From NCBI RefSeq assembly GCF_036370855.1, contig NC_088113.1, positions 19,488,501-19,552,500 of the forward strand: a stretch of DNA of 64,000 nt, written 5' to 3'. The stretch comes from Dromaius novaehollandiae (taxonomy: Eukaryota; Chordata; Aves; Casuariiformes; Dromaiidae). The translations under genes and the position numbers were made by a program. Below the pieces are notes generated by a model. That model did no database searches. It saw only the letters and a list, made by a program, of their open reading frames with translations, and was not told where the DNA came from. Position 1 is the stretch's first letter; each line of letters begins with the position of its first letter. Below, in pieces: positions 12,901 through 27,900 of the stretch.

Positions 12901-15900
12901 CCTTGTTTGATATCTCAGTCATCTTCCCCCAGCTTGAATTTCCAGATGCTTTAAAGCACACAAACACCACCATCCTGATAGTTTTCATAAATACCCAACC
13001 TTCTTAGGTTTCAGCTTGCACGGCATTCATTCACTTTCAGTAGAGGTTTGAATAAAAGGAAAACCGAGCTGGCACTCTCAGTTCAAGCAGAGGGCCAGAT
13101 CCTAGGCTCCACTCCAGGAGTGCACAGCAGATGTAGACACAGCAGGCCAACTGCCTTCTGTTTCAAGCCATCCTACAGGCCCTTACTTCCCTCCCCTCAC
13201 AAGGAACATGTCTTTGGACATAACACAAGCACAGCTGGGCTCTCCCTATGCTCCAGAGGTTTAGGGTCAGAAGAAAGCATATGGGATGTCAGTAGGAAGA
13301 GTCCTCAGTATTAACTAACCAAAATCAGTACTGGGACCAGCCATCCTGAAATGAAGTCAGTGTGGAATTGACTTGCAAAGGTGGAGGATAAAACAGTAGA
13401 AGCGCTATCTTACTCCTTGCTAAGTATCTGGTACTCTCCACTGCTGGAAACACAGACCTGGGTTAGATGAGCCTTTGGTCTGAGCCACTAAGTCAGCTCT
13501 TACGCTCTGAAGCACATCACACTCCTAAGAAACAAACAATATGCATTTGTACTTACAGCTGTTCCAGTGAACGGAGTCCATGAAAGGCGTGTTGCTGGAT
13601 ACTCTGGATTTCATTTTTGTAAAGGTAGCTTTCAAAAGGAAAGAAAAAAGCATTAGAATAATTGGCCAGCAGTTTTATTTAAAAAGACGTAGGAAAGAGC
13701 TATGAACCTCAATCCAAAGCAGAGCTTTCCAACTGGATCAATGGCTATACTTCACAGTTGTGACATTATCATCTAGAAATTCTGTGCACGGACAGTATGT
13801 TTTTGACCGGCAAAGGTTAAAAGCATGCTGTTAAGTTTCAAAGAGGTTTGAAAACTACTGAACTGCCAACTCACAGGTATTTCAAGTTCTCCAGATCTTC
13901 AAAGGATCTTCTCACAATTTGTTTTATCAAATTATTGTTCAGCAGCCTGTTCCAAATCAAGAAGGAAAAATACAACATGTAAATTCAGCACATCCGAGAT
14001 TTGTGACATTTGTGTTCCTGGATGCTTACTAAAAAACTCTTAATCCGTGTATTTCACAGAGTTTAAGACTTGAAGGGGCTATTACATCAAAGTTTCGATA
14101 CATACATCTGTTATCTCAGGGAAAAGGTCTCTCATCTAGAGGTGCCAAGGGCTTCCCATACATACAACGGTCAAAGGCATTTCTTTACTTTTTGCCACAG
14201 TGACTTTCATGCAAAAGTTACAATTTTGGCCAGGAAAGCGGTTAAGGGAATGGAGACAAAGGAATAGAAGGAAGCGGAGGGGAGGACCAAATTAAAACAT
14301 TGCTGTCATTTTTGTACAAGTGCAATTGTTTTTGAAGGTGCATGGTTGTGTTAATTAATGAAGTGTAAGCAGGGACATGCACAGCTAATTTTCAAGAGAA
14401 GAAATGATTTTAAAATGCTATTTCATAGGTTATGGGAATTATAAAATGGTAACAGATTGTTCTGTGATCTAAAAAGTTTATAAACAAACATATACAAATC
14501 AAAAATAAATAATACAGATCTGACTCCTGAGGCTATTCAGAAACAACCTCTTTCAATCTAGAGAGCCCTGTGCCAGATTTTAATATAAAAGTAACAGACA
14601 ACACTGCATTGGCAAGCAGTCTGACTTGTATGTGCAGTTGCTATGACTGTGCTTGCAAATGACTCCCTGTGCCAATGACCAAAAATGCATGTTCGCCTTT
14701 GTAACAGCCACACTCCGTGTGCAGTACCAGTAACCACACGTCTGAACACTACGAAAATCTCTCCTGCAACCGCTGCCAAGCCCAACATTAAGAAAACTAA
14801 ACAAATCACTTATAAATAGCTCTTTAATAGATGACATTAAACTATTCATCGTGGCTGCCTAACTGTACTCCTGTGGGTCTTTCACTGTGGCATCCCACTG
14901 ATGTTCAGATCTGGCAAACCTCACTGCAGCCACCGAGATGGTGGATTTTATAGCCCAATGGCTCACAGTAAGGATTTTGCAGGATATACTTATTTTTAAA
15001 ATTCCTAAATGGAGGTGTGAACGGAGAGGAGCACTGTGACTGTGTATTGCAAAGACTTCTTCTGGTGTTGTCAGGCTTAGCAGCCAGACCTTATGATATT
15101 GGGTCACATTCAACACAAAAGCTCTAAGTTGTCCCAACTGACCATGGCTGTGGCATTGCTTACTTCATAAGTTGATTCTCTTTCCCTTTTTGTGATAGCT
15201 GTGTTCCTCAGAAATGATCTGCCACCTGAGAGCACGTGAAAACACAGTTCAGAGAGTTCCCAGCAGTAAGCATCAATTTTCTGCACCCTTTGCTGGAGCT
15301 ACATACAGCCTTTGGCACAAGTGAAGTTCACTTCCCGAGAAGAACAATTTGCATGGGTAAGAGATGGAGAGAAAAGACAAAGAGGTGGAGAGCAATGAAA
15401 GAAAATGTGTGGGAAAAAGAAGAAAGAGGGAGAGGGAGAGAGAGATGAAAATACAATCAAACACCTCAGGCATAAAAAGATGAAATAAGATTTCAGAAAC
15501 ACACACCTGTAATGGCAGCTTCACAAGTTATCATCAGCCACCTGAGATGCATAACCCTCTATCAGCTTGTTCTTAGGTAGATTATTAAATTCAGGGCCCA
15601 AAAAGCACATAAGCAGCCGAAGGGCAAACAAAACCTTGGAAGTCAGAGCAATAAGGGCTTGAGAAAAATCTCACGATCCTGCTTCCTTAGAGTCGGGTGC
15701 CACTACCGACCTGTAGATTGCTAGGGTTGCGGGCAAGGAGCCTGAAGAGATTAAAGGCAGAAAGATGCTAGAAAGTTTCTCCACAGCTGGAAGCAATGGC
15801 TCAGTACACATGGCTGAGGCTAAATAACCTGATTTCACTCATAAGGATGCAAAAATGATGTCAAGGCCTTGGAACATTTTATCCTGCTTTGACAGCCAGA

Positions 15901-18900
15901 TATGCCGAACAAAGATACAGTCCCTGAAAACCAACCCAAAGGTTTATTTAATGATCGAACACCCAAGGGCTGGAAATGACTGCTTGAAAGCAGTGCGGGA
16001 GAGGGGTTTTGTCTATTTACCCACAGCACAAAGACAACACAAGCACCAACCGTGCAAGCTTCCTTCCCTGCCCTCTATCACAGGGCTTTCATCTAGAGCC
16101 AGAAGAGAAAGAAGGCAGCTTGTTCTCTATTATTTGATCCTTGGCCCCACTTCTGAGAAGGCTAGATGGGCTGATAAACGAGTGCCAGCTCCGACGTCAT
16201 TCCCAGGGAAGCAAACACCTGTCCTCCAGCAACACAGCTTGCATCAACCCCTCGTTCCACAGCACCGCGCGACTGCTACCAGGCGATCGCATCTCTTGGA
16301 GGCACGGACATGCCAACCATCTGCGCAGCCCCAAGCACGATAATGTCCTGAACTCCTTTGCCCACCCTTCATCTTTAATGCAGCAAGTTCAGACCAGAAC
16401 TGAAATCCAAGGCAGATTTCAAATTGAAACACACCGTCTGGCTGAATTCTGCTGCTATTTTAAAACATTAACCTAGTCCATTTTGTTGTATCAGCTATTT
16501 AGGACAGTTGAAGGGGAATATAATCAGTGGTCTAAGCCAAATAAGACAAACTGTGGAAGTTCAAACGGCATGCAGTATGCAGGCCTCTTGTCTCATCATG
16601 TGCTACTTAAAAAATCATTCATTGCCTGATTAAAGGTTAAAAAGCGTATGGAAGAAGCCATCTCCATTTCCTGTCTCAGGATTCCCCATTGTAATAGAGG
16701 GATATGTCCTGGAATACGCTCAAAAGTGAGACAATTTATGAAGTCCGTCATATTCCACAGAGCACAGAAAGCTGATCCAGAGACGTAGCAAAATAACTTT
16801 CCTGTGAATTTTAAGTTTGTTACAGATTGAATTATCGCTTGAAACTACAATGAAAATGGAAAAAATAAGCCTTGGCATTTCTTAAAAAACAAAACAAAAC
16901 AAAAAAACCTTTTGCATGTGGCAGAAAAACTGCATTGTCCTGTGCAAGGCAGGCAGACTCAAAGAGCTGCTTTCAGAGAATCAGTAGCCAAGACAGCACT
17001 TCTGGATCCTAGAAAGATTGTAGATGCCGTAGGGACAAAGTGTGCAAAATCCTGGCTATGGTTTGCAAGACCCCGATATAGATTCCAGCTGAAAACAATA
17101 GCAAAACTCCCAAATTTCTACTTATACTGAAAGGGATTGAAAAGTATGATCTACTGCTAACCAGACCTGCTGGGAATAAACACTCTGGCAGAGAGAAGCT
17201 GGTAAGATCATTATCTATGCAAGTCCTAAGGATACCCTGAAGCAAAACAGACTTAAAAGGATAAGAAGCTTGCTTCTTTGAGCTTATCAAAAGATAGCAA
17301 AATGGTGTGGCATTCCTCTATATGCCAGTTGGTGAATTTGGCTCAAAATGAGTAGGTCAACTTAATCATGTAAGTTTTATTCCTGCAAAATTCTTCTGGG
17401 AGGTTTGAGATATACAAGCAGCATGAGATCTGGCCCAAATTCCCTAAGAGAACATTTCAAATTCAGTTTCCTTTTGGTTTTATGTCTCGACTGCCTCTCC
17501 CTTCTCCTTCCCCACCCTGTCTCACGGATGCCAAGCACAGGCTTAAGTTGCATTAAATGAATCGTTTTTCTATTTTGAATGTATTAAATGATGTGACAGT
17601 AGGGAATTCAGACTCAAAATGTGTAGTCTTTCCTCTTTTCATTTGACAAACCACATGCTACAGTCATTGTGACATAACAACTATTTTTTTGCTCACGCCA
17701 TTAGTAGAAACCATCATATAGCATATTTAAAGGGGGAGAAAAAGTTAGCCTAACGTTCAGCCATACATTCTCTCTTGTTGACATAAAAATCTGGAATTGC
17801 CATTTACCATAACTGAGAGAGTAACCTTGATTCTGAAACGCAGCAGGCTGCCACTTCCCCTTCTTGCTTGCAGAAATATGTTCATCAAGAACTGCAATGG
17901 GATTCCAGACAGAGCCTTCATGTTATTCCTGACTTCCCCCCCAAATCCTTTACAAGTAGCATCTAAAGGAGAGCCACAGAGCTCACCAAAAGTGCCTTTT
18001 GCTCTCACCTAATGCTTCCTAAATAGTTTTCAAAGCACTTTACAAGGACAGACAAGTGTTGTGGAAACAGATGGATGAAAGAAGAGAAATGTGATGTGAC
18101 CAAGGTCAGAGGGCAAAGGCAGGGACAGATGCACACACCTGTTCTCAGTCTCCAGGCAAGGGAACAAATAACCTACCAGGGAAGTTAAGAAATACAGCTT
18201 TGGTCTCAGGGGTGTAAATTTCCATAGACAACGCTGGAGACACCCAAATAGGTTGCAAAGATTTGGCTCTGGCTGTGACAGCCTTGGTTTGAAAACCCAG
18301 GAATCGATTAGTTGGGTCAACATGGCAGGGTGCTGACCCTCCTGTGGGAATACATAAGGGGATGGTAATGCAGGGGTGTAATCATCCCTCCATCCAAAGA
18401 TGATTGAAAGGAGCAAAAACTGGAAAGCCAAGAGATGCTACGCCTCGCCAAGGGCTTGCAGTGTTTTTGCTCTCCTCCCCAGCACACCATCTGCTGAGAG
18501 CTGATACTGGGTTAAGTGATCTAGCTGACTTTGGCAAATTCCAGCAAAACTGTGGAGGCAATGCCTGAATTTTGTGGATGGCATACAAGATTTTTTTTTC
18601 CTTCCTCTCTCTGCTATGCTAACTCTTAATGAGGGGACACTGTAATAGTTTAAAAATACGCCAAGGGGATTCTGACACCAACCTCTGCATGGGGACTGAG
18701 AAGAGGCAACAGGAAGGGACCAGGACACCTTACCACCGCGAGACCTTGGGAGGAAGGGAACTTCCCTGGTGCACACAGCATTGCAGGTAGCCGGTAAGCA
18801 AGCTCTGTGCTGGAGCATTTAGGATCATTGCTTATCACCTGTGGTGCTGTGCCAGGAGTCTCCAGCCAGAAGCATATAATGATCATAACTCTTCCACAGA

Positions 18901-21900
18901 CAAACAAGGCTCCTGTTTTTAATTTTAAAGAAGTGCTCTCTAATTTATCAAATCTCCTGTACTAGGGAGAGAAAAGACAGGAGAGCCAGGGGAAGGTCTG
19001 AACTTCACTCAGGCTGTTTAAAAGCCCCATTGGATATTCACGGCAGGCTCCTTTTCTGTCAGTCTCACAGCTCACCTCTCTGCCTCACGCTCCCTCCAAC
19101 ATGGACTACAAAGGTTTCCTTATCAGGGTGGTTTATAAACTGTCAAACATGGACATACTGCAGCCATCCTGTCTGAATGGAGATGCAGAACAGAAACTTC
19201 ACCAGATTCCGCTGCCCTCCCTCTGCCACGCTAAAGCATTTTAAGAACAGGCTCTTTTTAAAGTATTTATTTATTTAAGGACCATTTAATTCTGTAAGCC
19301 TCATGGCAGAGAGCTGCAAGCTCAGAGCTCTTGTGCATGGAACCTGAGCTATCCTGTCCTCCAAACCGCTCGGTTCAAATATTCTGGCCAAACTTCCCCA
19401 GCAAGCCTCTCAGGGATTTTTAAGGATCTACTCTCTTTATCACTTCAAAACCTATACACGTCCTCGGGCAAAAGTTTATCATCTAACAAACATCAGCAAA
19501 TTCCTCAGCTCTTTCAGTTTTGATGTGGGAACTGGACTAACCACAGTTCCTGGAAAGGAACTTGCATGAGGAGCACGAGATCTGGCTTTCTCTCATTCAG
19601 TTATCAAGTTCCTCATACGTGGGAGTTAACTTCTACAAGTGTGAGAAAAATTGATTTTTCAGTTTGCTGGCCAAACCAAGAAATACAAGAAAGCATATGA
19701 AGTACTACCTAAATGGAAGGGTTTCATTCACAAAACGGTTGATTATTAGCATTCAAACACAAAAATGCCCTACTTCGTCAGAGCAGTGGTCCACCTAGCC
19801 CAGTATCCTGGCTCGGACGATGGCAGCAGGACATGCCATTTAGAGAAAGCATGAGAGTCCGGCCAGTCTGTGCAATGTGTCCCTATTACTCCCATGGCAT
19901 TCCTAATCATAAGATAAGAGATGCTAGAAGGTACATCCCTGCTTATCCCTTTACTTTCAGCATCTGTTCATGGACCTGCTGTTCCTGAGGTCCCTGTCCA
20001 GGAGGCTGTAGAGGCAGAGAGCAAAAAGGTTTGGACAAATTCATGGACAACAGGTCCATAAACAGATATTATAGGGAGACCTGTCTTTCCACCTCAGCCA
20101 GGCTGTATATGCACATCTACTGGAGCTTTAAGCAGATTGGCAGGAACCAGAAAAAAAAAAAAAAAAAACAGCTGAAGTCTTGTATATGTCAAGGACCTGT
20201 CTAGACCTAAGCATTGAGAGGACAGGAAGGGGGATATCTTAAAAAACTCCACAGCTTAGGTGGAGTGTATCTCCAAATGAAGGCCTGCCAGCCTCCTTAG
20301 TTTCCTTAGGGTTCAGCTGAAATGAGCTTGGCGGTCCTGCCTTGATCCCTGCCAAACATCTGTCTGCATCACACACAGATGACATAATTTGGAATTGTTT
20401 GTTTTCTTGACTCAAGAGACCTTCAGTGGTGGAAGAGCAGGTCCAGATATCAAGATGTAATAGCAGGACTTTGTGATAAGGTAAAATCCGAGGCACTCTG
20501 TCTCTGTTTTCTCTCTAGATATTTTAGTCACCCTTCTCATCCTATCTATCTTGAATGACAGGAATCAATCAATATTAATATTCTAGATATTTTCTCTCTT
20601 TGACTTTTGGTAATTAAGTACCACATATGGTGCTGTTTGAGAGACTAACAAGGGCTGTTCTTATGTTCTGGAGAAGAGCATCCTTGGCAATAAAGTCTTC
20701 CCTGTGTCAACTTCCTGATAAATTTTATGGGTGAGTGGCCTGTTTGATTACCCCTTTGTAACACTGTATTACAACCACCCCGTGCTACTATAAATGTGAA
20801 TGAGCTTTAGAATCAACAAAAAGTGCAATTGCAACTCATCATCATCTTCTCAAAGTCACTACAGAAGAACCCCCCAGTACATCATCCCCTCTGGACGACT
20901 GCAAAAGACTGGATTCACTGACCCAGGAAGTTTCTTCCCACTATCTGCCCTACACTTGCAGGGCTGAATTCTGCCTCAATTTTATTTTAAAGTCAAGCAA
21001 AGATTAAACAAAAGGAAGAGTGAGAATGACCTACACTCAGTCTGGTTATTTGAAGTTTCTGTTGGCTCACAAGCAGGGCTGAGCAAATCACTGCAATACA
21101 GACCTCTGAATCACCAGCCCAGACTAAGAGGGCTGAACTTACACCAGCTGCTGTACTTTCTGCTAATCCCAGTTCCAGTTTTGCCCAGGTTCTTGAGTAT
21201 GATTGAGCCTTTCCTAAAATGGGCTGTATCGTCCTTTCTCCCACAAGCCCTAGTAGGCCAAACGTCAAGAGCAGCAGGGAGTCTGCATGTCCCCCCATTT
21301 TGACAGACAGACACTACAGTCCATCTTCAGCATTCAAAAATGAGTCAGACCTACAAAAAGGGCAAGTTTTTAGGTAAAAAGGAGAGTATTCACACTAAAA
21401 CTTCTCTGCTACTCATAAGCCTGTAAGATGTGTTTGCTTCATATTTTCTAGCTTCTGTCCATGATCATAACTGCTAACATCTTTCCTGGATTTTCTTTTT
21501 TTTTTTTTTAATGAAAGAGGTTCTTCTGCAGTATCTAGATCCTCCGGATGCCTTAGCTTTAATGAAGTCATGAAAACTGACAATACAACCCAAAGCTGCT
21601 CTAAAACATACCTGCTTTTCACCCAGCTTGTTCCTATAAAGGACCAAGAGACAAGAGTGCACATAAAGCAACTTGCAGTCAAGCCACATGGTTTGGTCAA
21701 TCAGCCCCCAACACACAGTGGAACAATCTTCAGCAAATGCTTATTTTTAAAAGATAGTTACTAAGCAGGTCGCTATGATAAAGCCCTGCTGTATTCCTAC
21801 TCTTTCAACAACATTTTACAATCAATTCAACTTCTCGTAGCCCAGGTCTTCCTCCCATTATCCTTCTGTCATCTCTATCTTTACTGGATCAGGGACTTTA

Positions 21901-24900
21901 GTTCTCTCAAGGTCAGAAAGGAAAACTAATCTGGACTCTCTCTTGCCATTTGGGACCAAGATTGTGATAACCAGGAAGTATGAACATGTCCGTCACACAA
22001 TGCAGATTCCCAAGCTAGCTGGTTTGCCCAATAGAGATTCTTGCTTGAACCTGGAAATCTTACAGCTCTGTTAGTGCAATGCTACAGCTTGAATAATCAG
22101 ATCTGATCCTCGACAGGCCAATTAAAAATAGCACAGTGCTGTGCTGACACAGCTTCTGTTTCTGATTTGGGAGCTGGTTTGTTTTCAGCTTCTTAGCTAC
22201 ATGGTACAGATGTACTCAAATCTGTCTTCTTAATCTCAGCCTTACCAGGGCAAGAAGCAGCAAAGGCTCCCATTATTTCCTTCTAGCAGAGTGAGAAACT
22301 TGTTAGTAAAGTGCCTGGTAGCATATCACATGCACGTGAGCACGCCTGCTCCAGCTGTCATGTAACACTGGAGGAACTGTGCTCTATTCACAATCCTCTC
22401 TGTAGCAGGGTGGGTGCAGGCATTTATCCTAGGGCAAGGCGTAGTGACAAGGCATTGGGAAGGACGCACTAGCACTTCAGTAGAAATCTTGCAGAATAAC
22501 TAATGTGACTTAGGCATCTGGGGAGGCCATGGAAAGGAAGAAGCTTTTACTGCATCGCTCTGCTCTCTCGACTGCAGCCAGAACTGTTTTTACAGGCTCC
22601 TCTAAAGCCGTATCTGCTGAAACACTCTCAGGCAGTAACAGTATGCACCAGGAAAATTTTTAAAGAAGATAATTTAATTGCCAAAATGGAAGTTATTAAA
22701 TTGCACATTTAATTGAAAATGGTAAGAAACATGATCCAGGGCAGAATGGAGGGAATTTTATGCAGAAAGCTTTAGCTGGATATACACAACTTGGCTGAAA
22801 TAACCAAAAAGACCAAGGCCATCTTTAAGCCATTACAGAGGTTAGTACTAATGTACGTAATAAATGGATATCCTTACTGTAGTCTCACTCTAATTCAAAC
22901 TCTCTAACACTGTACATTAAGCAGTCCTGAACTAGGAAGCTAGGGAATAGGGTGGGTCCTACAGTACTGAATCAGCACTTTGGCTACAAAACCTCGATGG
23001 CCTCATTTTCGATTTCCTTCCTTTCTTACAAAGGTAATGAGATGATAACTGGAAGCGGGGGAAGATGAGTGGAACTTACAGTGTGTTGAGGTTCTTCAGT
23101 TTCCTGAAGGCTCCAGGTTTTATCTCCTTGATGTGGTTGAAACGTAAATCTCTGAAAGCAGAAATTACAATCAATGCACACACAATAAAAATGAACCATT
23201 AGCAATCAGCATCTTCCACAGAAGGAGGAGTGCTGGGAGAGTCCATTGTACCAGGCCTACAAGAACTTGAGAAATAAAGACAAAGATCTAGGGAGAGAGC
23301 TGAGGGAGGAGCGGAGAGGAGGCTGGAGGGCTGCTTGTCTGCAAAGTCGGCCAACAGCCAGGACAACCCCACATTTACAAAATCTACATTCATTTCATAG
23401 GAAACCAAAGACTGAAAGGACACACGTGATCATTTGCAAGAACTCTGGACAAGGTTCGCTGCCCTGATCAACACCCCAAGTTTACGTGCCATTACATATG
23501 CATCTCAGACTGATCTGTAGAGGAACGCACATAACTGTGTGAACCCCTCTTTTAGGTCCCTAGCAAAATTATCTTTGCCCTAAAATGGTTAAATCTGATC
23601 AAATAACCTCATATAATAAGCATTTCACATTCTGTTTCAGAATGCTCCAAGACTCAGAACAGCTTATCGCTGCCTGCATTTCCAATTTGTGCCAACTTCA
23701 ATTACAATTAGTGGAGTCCAGGGGATTCTGGCAAATTTCAAGGGCTGTCCATGTAACTACATTGACTTGGAACCCTAAAACATGTTTTTTGATTGCTAAT
23801 GAGATAATAAAATAAGAGCTAAGTGGTTTAACCTGGTTAACCAAGTAGAAACACTTCTATAGGGAATGTGCATTGATCTGGCACCTTCCACGGTCCAGCA
23901 CATTATAACAAATTGCGAAAGACTGACAAATGTTTTTCTGCTGTCAGTTTCTATCCAAAGCACCACAATAATGACTTTTCTCCTATGCAGCCTATCTATC
24001 ACATTTAGAGAATACACAGCTATTTCTCTGTTTAAGACAGCCATTTAAGGGCACTTGTTTTAAGGGGGGGAAAAGCAGCCAACATGAACATGCTGAAATG
24101 CCTTTCATTCTAGTGGCGAGTTACAGAGCATTTGGAATCACAGTTTAAAATAAGAATTCTACAGAGAGCTACAATTTCAGCATTTGTTTTTAGAAAAAGC
24201 ATCATCGGGAATCTTGGCCCCAGTAAATTAAGATTAGAAAGAGGAACATTCATTGTAGGTAGCTCTACACGCAAGATGAAAGCGAGTTTCCAAGGCGGCT
24301 GCAACATCTTTGAGCAAGTGTTCAGGAAAAGGATACACAATAAGTACAGCTGAATTTTATTTAAGATATAATGTTTCTTCAGCTGAATGGTTTGTAAAGC
24401 AGGTTATTTTCCTGTTAAAAAAATTCATTTTCTAGCACGAATTCCCTCTACATCTTCATATTTTTTAGACAGAAAATACCTCATTTTTATTTAACTCAGA
24501 TTAAATTGAAATATTCAGTCTCTGCCTCATTACCCCCTTTTTATCACTGAATACAATAAAATACATGACAAAAAGTTCTCTTTTCTCTTGTGTTTTTTCT
24601 GTTTCTGTTATTTCTCAGAGTTGGAAAAAAGGAATGGTAAGAGTAATTTAGAGAGAAGTCTCTTCCCTTTGTTAGTTTTAAGTACTGCATGGTGAAGAGT
24701 TAGAAGGCAGGAAAGAATACAGCTTCAATATTTCCTAAAAAAAGGGGTTTAAATCACAAATGATGTGAAACATTCTTCTATTGCAAACTCTGCAATCCCA
24801 AAAGATCACTCTCTGCAACTGCAATTTTTAACAGTAGCTTTACCCCTGACATTTCCTGTTGTGTTTGTTTTTCATTCCAAATATATGTTCCTTACTCTTC

Positions 24901-27900
24901 TTTGTTTGAGGGTGATTTTACATATCCCTCCTCCCTGGTGATGTGAATTTGATGATACAGGTACAGATTTTTCAAGGCAACGGCTGACTCCATGAAGCCA
25001 AATACAATTAAGTATTGGCAAAGGTGATAGCACAATTCACTGACTATTCTCCATGGTCTCATTAAATGAAATGAGAAAAGACTAGACCATAAGAAGAGGT
25101 GAAGAAATGCAAACTTGATTTATACACTGTAACACAGAGGCACAAACTCTGCATCCCCCCAGGGGGCTGTAAAGAACTGTGTAATTAGTCCAGGCAGCTG
25201 GCTACAGGTAATAGGAAACCTAACCAACAAATGGGAGAAATACACACAGGTCAAGGCTGAGGCTGCTGGCGCTCATGAAAGGCAGTGGGAAGCAGGCAGT
25301 GAAGTGTAAAACACCACTTTGGGGCACAAATTGCAGGTGAAAAAAAAAATCAGACTATTCTAGCGAACAAAGACAACTGCAATCCTTCACACCCCAATAT
25401 TCACACAGCAGAGCTCAGCTTCCACAGCTGAAACAAAAAGAAAGACCCAGAACCACAGGTGACTGAAAACACTTCTAAAAACCCAGCAAAATGCAATACA
25501 AGCTCCTCTACCCCTAGGAGCCTTTTTTCACTATTGGTCACATACCAAAAACTACTCCACAGAAACAGTGCCGTGGAAGTCTGCCTCTGGTCTCCAGCTC
25601 CCTAAGCAAGTCTGACCTCCCAGCCTGTGGGTTTCTTCAACGTGAGAGCAACGAAGCAAACCTGGGCTGCAGTCTGGTGAGAATGACTGCGTGTCACTAG
25701 CAGAGGTCTCACGACTGTAGCTTGGCTGCACCATCTATCCATAACGTTCCTGCTGATGAGAAGTACATGGTCCCAAAATACCAAACTCTGCTGTCTTGCA
25801 CTCCTCTGAAAAGCTCACCCTTGGTTTGCTCTCCATAGCATAATGGCAATAGCATCCCTACAGACAAGCAAGGGAACTGAAACTGTGTGTATTTATTCTG
25901 AGCACTTCATTTCAAGAAAGATGTGAATTAACTGAAGAGAATCCAGAGGAAAGTAGTGAGAATGATCTGCAATGGCTTATTTTACACAAAAGCACTGAGA
26001 GGAGGGGAGAAGACCCAATAACTGTGTCAGAACAGTGTTACAAACAGAAAAGGGCAAATAGGCATCAGCTAAAATTGCAGAAAGAAAGATTCAGATTTTT
26101 AAAAAAGTATCTTAAACAGCAAAGTTAATGAAACACTCAGACTGCAGGTGAGGCAGACATCAGCTGCATATAGTTTACATAGTGTTGATCCTGCCCTGAA
26201 GGCAGCAGGTTGGACTAGATGACTCCTTGAGTCTATTCAGCTCCCTGTATCCAAGAGAGCAGTAAACAAACCGGCATGGGTGTCTCTGCATAGCAGAGAA
26301 TTCCCAAGCAGTCTGAGAGGAACTTGCATCTTCATCCCTATCAATGCATATAAAAACTGACTTTGGCTCATCAGTAGACTTCTCCTCCTGACCTTGCCTT
26401 AGCCTGAGGCTTAACTGGTGAAGAAATGCAATGTAGGACTGCACTGGGAAATTCCTGCCCAGTGCATGTTTGACTGAGAGCATCTCCTTCAGAGTTTGTC
26501 CCTTCTTACACAGGAATACTTGTTTCTCCCAGTTCCCAGGGTGCTCACATTGAAAACTTTACATTTCTTTTAACTAACAAGTGTGCTTTTCACTGGGAAC
26601 CACCACGCAGCTTCTCCTGTGCCAGCCAGTTCCAGCTGCTTTGTATACAAGCAGCTGGACTCCCTCATTCCTGCCTCTGAATTTGCAAAATAGAAAAAAA
26701 AATAATAATAATCCCTTGTGATTTAACTCTCCCCCATGTTTTCAAGGCCGACAGTCTGGGATTACAAGGTACCCTTCTGCAAGGAACAAAGGGGATATCT
26801 ACTGCTAAAGGATCCCAGATCCTTGTCTGCCTTCACATCCCCAGTGCAGTGTTAGAGCACTCAGAGGCCTGGGACAGCAGCTGTCCTGCGTTATTCAATA
26901 CTGATCCCTCCGGACAATACCACTTTGAGTGGCTCAGAAGAAAATCTCACCAAATCCTCATGGCCAAGCACCACAGACCAGACAGGAAACTCGGTTGAAA
27001 TATGCGGATAAGCTAGGATCTGCTACTGAAATACCTCACCTTTTCAGGGCATGCTGAACCTCATCCAGGGGACTTACAAAGAGTGACAGAATTGCAAATG
27101 GCTAGGGGAATAGATTTTTCCAGAGGAATGACACTCCAATCTTTCTGATCCTCTCAGCTTCTAACAGAACAATTGTTCCTCAGATCACTGTGTTGAATAA
27201 TTGATAGTGGTTAGCATGCAAAGCAATAAATGGCTTTTATAAGAAATTTCCATTTCTGTTTAATCTATTTATCTATCTGTTTAATCTATCTATGCTTTTA
27301 CATTATATATCACCATGTTACCTAAGCAGATAATCAGCTACAAGACACATTTTACTGCAGTTCCATGGAAACTACTGAGTTTGTTTTATTGAAGCATCTT
27401 TTATGTTCAGAATACATGCAGAAAAGATGCTGGTAGTTCCGGACCATTTAACCCAGAACTAGCTGAGTAAGTGGCAGACACCCAATCGTTATGAACAACG
27501 ACATAGAGAGTAAAGGTTGTTTTATGAACAGGGATAAGTGCTTAGGACATTGAGGTTCCTTCCAATGCCTCCTTGGGAAAGGAGGGAGTGAAAAATATCC
27601 TAAACATAACTTTAAATTCAAGTATCCCATTTATAAGAACAGCCAGCACACTTGTCAGAAGATGCTCATTTCCTTCACTTATCCGCAGAACGTCAGAATC
27701 AGCTCTGCAGGTTCCCCCATTCTGCCAAACAGCTATAGTCCTGGCAGGAAGGCAAAACAGTCTTGCTGAGATGGAAATGCAGTCTTCCAGACCCGCTGTC
27801 ATCAGCTTCCCAGCTTAGGAATGTCCATCTCATACACGAGTCCCCAAATGCCTTTAATAAATGACAGTCTTCATCTCTGAATCCCTACATGGACAGCTGA

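Larger units (their letters stand above)
13947..23079 (-). other. PXDNL: PXDNL intron 2
   Basis: 9.1 kb intron. It contains a purine-rich tract at about 15357-15449, a head-to-head pair of CR1-like pieces at about 19768-20080 and an A18 run at 20151-20168. Several open frames (15855-16343, 18030-18818) lack any recognisable domain. No further exon is needed: exons 2 and 3 join in phase without a gap in the LRR pattern. Confidence 0.7.

Noticed and set aside
15855-16343. 162-codon plus-strand frame inside PXDNL intron 2
   Set aside because: No recognisable domain, opposite in strand to the host gene, ordinary intronic composition and no flanking exon structure.
26175-26483. 102-codon minus-strand frame possibly encoding a small protein
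   Set aside because: It overlaps the 3' end of a decayed CR1 fragment and has no family resemblance.
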